From Leucobacter sp. UT-8R-CII-1-4 (lineage in GTDB: Bacteria > Actinomycetota > Actinomycetes > Actinomycetales > Microbacteriaceae): a stretch of 64,000 nucleotides of DNA. The position numbers were made by a program, and so were the translations under genes. The DNA is taken from NCBI RefSeq assembly GCF_030010235.1, contig NZ_JASCRS010000001.1, forward strand, positions 806,001-870,000. The letters run 5' to 3'. Positions within the stretch are counted from its first letter, which is position 1; the number at the start of each line of letters is the position of its first letter. Shown here piece by piece: positions 63,564-64,000 of this stretch. The notes beneath the pieces were generated by a model, which was given only the letters and a program-made list of their open reading frames with translations, was not told the origin of the DNA and did not search any database.

Positions 63564-64000
63564 GAGTCAGAAACTTCGCTGGCCGCCTACGGGTCGCCGG
63601 ACAACGCGACAATTTACGGCGCGAGCGCGGGGGTCTTCGCGCATGGCAGCTCACAGGTCGGAGTCGACCTGAATGTAGGGCATGCGTTCGCGTTCGTTGC
63701 CCTAAGCCTCGGTCGACCCTTGCCCTATATAGAGTAAGGATCCGCCAGAGCTCGCAACTCCTTCTGCCAACGGCCTGTCACTCCTTGTTAGCGGTGACGC
63801 AGGAACTATTAGCGGATACCTATTCCGCGCGATCGCATCTTCAGCAAGCGGAAGCATGACAAGCCTTCCTGCAAAGCTCACCGTCACTGTGAACGATGTC
63901 CCCGTAAGCCCGGGCAAGGTTTCCGCTAATTCAAACCTTGCCCTCACTGGGGGGAACTCGAATCTTGTCTGGTGGGGAATGGGCGTCCTGCTGATCCTCG
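63564..64000 (+). pseudogene. Frameshifted 3' part of a sortase-anchored surface protein, cut by window edge
   Basis: Frame 1 (from 63564) reads coding-like sequence (YGSPDNATIYGASAGVFA, then VGVDLNVGHAFAFVALSLG) and stops at 63735-63737. Frame 2 (open from 63733) continues with beta-rich sequence (GLSLLVSGDAGTISGYLFRA) and a sorting signal LALTG followed by the start of a hydrophobic helix (WWGMGVLLIL) at the edge. A frameshift near 63720 breaks it. There is no N-terminus or start codon, so it is a relic of a wall-anchored protein. Confidence 0.55.

Overview
The window looks like chromosomal DNA of a moderately GC-rich Gram-positive actinobacterium, most probably Microbacteriaceae. I infer this from GTG/TTG starts behind strong GGAGG-type ribosome sites, Actinobacteria-typical families (DUF5819, HTTM, DUF2637, SCO6880-type conjugation protein, NrdH) and many LPXTG-like wall-anchored proteins. 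The genus cannot be fixed from sequence alone.

Layout. (1) 1-10.9 kb is host chromosome: a DUF5819/HTTM pair, a 1479-residue choice-of-anchor G surface protein with a ~600-residue Ala/Ser/Asn tract, a large AAA-LuxR regulator divergent from it, and a TrmA-type RNA methyltransferase. (2) At 10990 an intact tRNA-Thr(GGT) marks the start of an accreted island. A decayed 5' half of tRNA-Met plus the tail of a regulator (11.1 kb) is followed by an RCC1-repeat surface protein, a sigma/anti-sigma/transmembrane/Ig fusion protein, and right-end debris (ssb and nrdH fragments, 15.6-15.8 kb). (3) A second copy of the same left end (16.4 kb) opens a conjugative element that runs to about 44.7 kb. It holds a CI/Cro-like regulator pair, a replication-initiator-like gene with iteron-like palindromes inside its coding sequence, ParB, DUF2637, surface proteins, a lipid/cold cargo (DAG kinase, two fatty acid desaturases, cold shock protein), and a type IV secretion block (VirB8/TcpC-like, M23 hydrolase, VirB2-like, VirB6-like, SCO6880, VirB4, coupling protein, HNH nuclease, SSB). 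No relaxase or integrase is visible, so the element looks truncated on its right side.

(4) 44.8-55.3 kb is a long minus-strand gene run: PLP glutamate decarboxylase, a small membrane protein, an Ntn-type amide hydrolase, two YhgE/Pip membrane proteins, an ATP-grasp ligase and a DMT exporter. The close spacing and overlaps suggest one unit, perhaps for handling an amide or acyl-amino-acid metabolite. (5) 55.6-58.6 kb on the plus strand encodes a FUSC-like membrane protein, an alpha/beta hydrolase and a GAP-like membrane protein. (6) 59.1-64 kb carries a thioester-domain/DUF5979-type wall-anchored adhesin and two frameshifted remnants, one of them another sortase substrate at the window edge.

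In total, six proteins or fragments end in LPXTG-like sorting signals with different motifs, but no sortase gene lies in the window.
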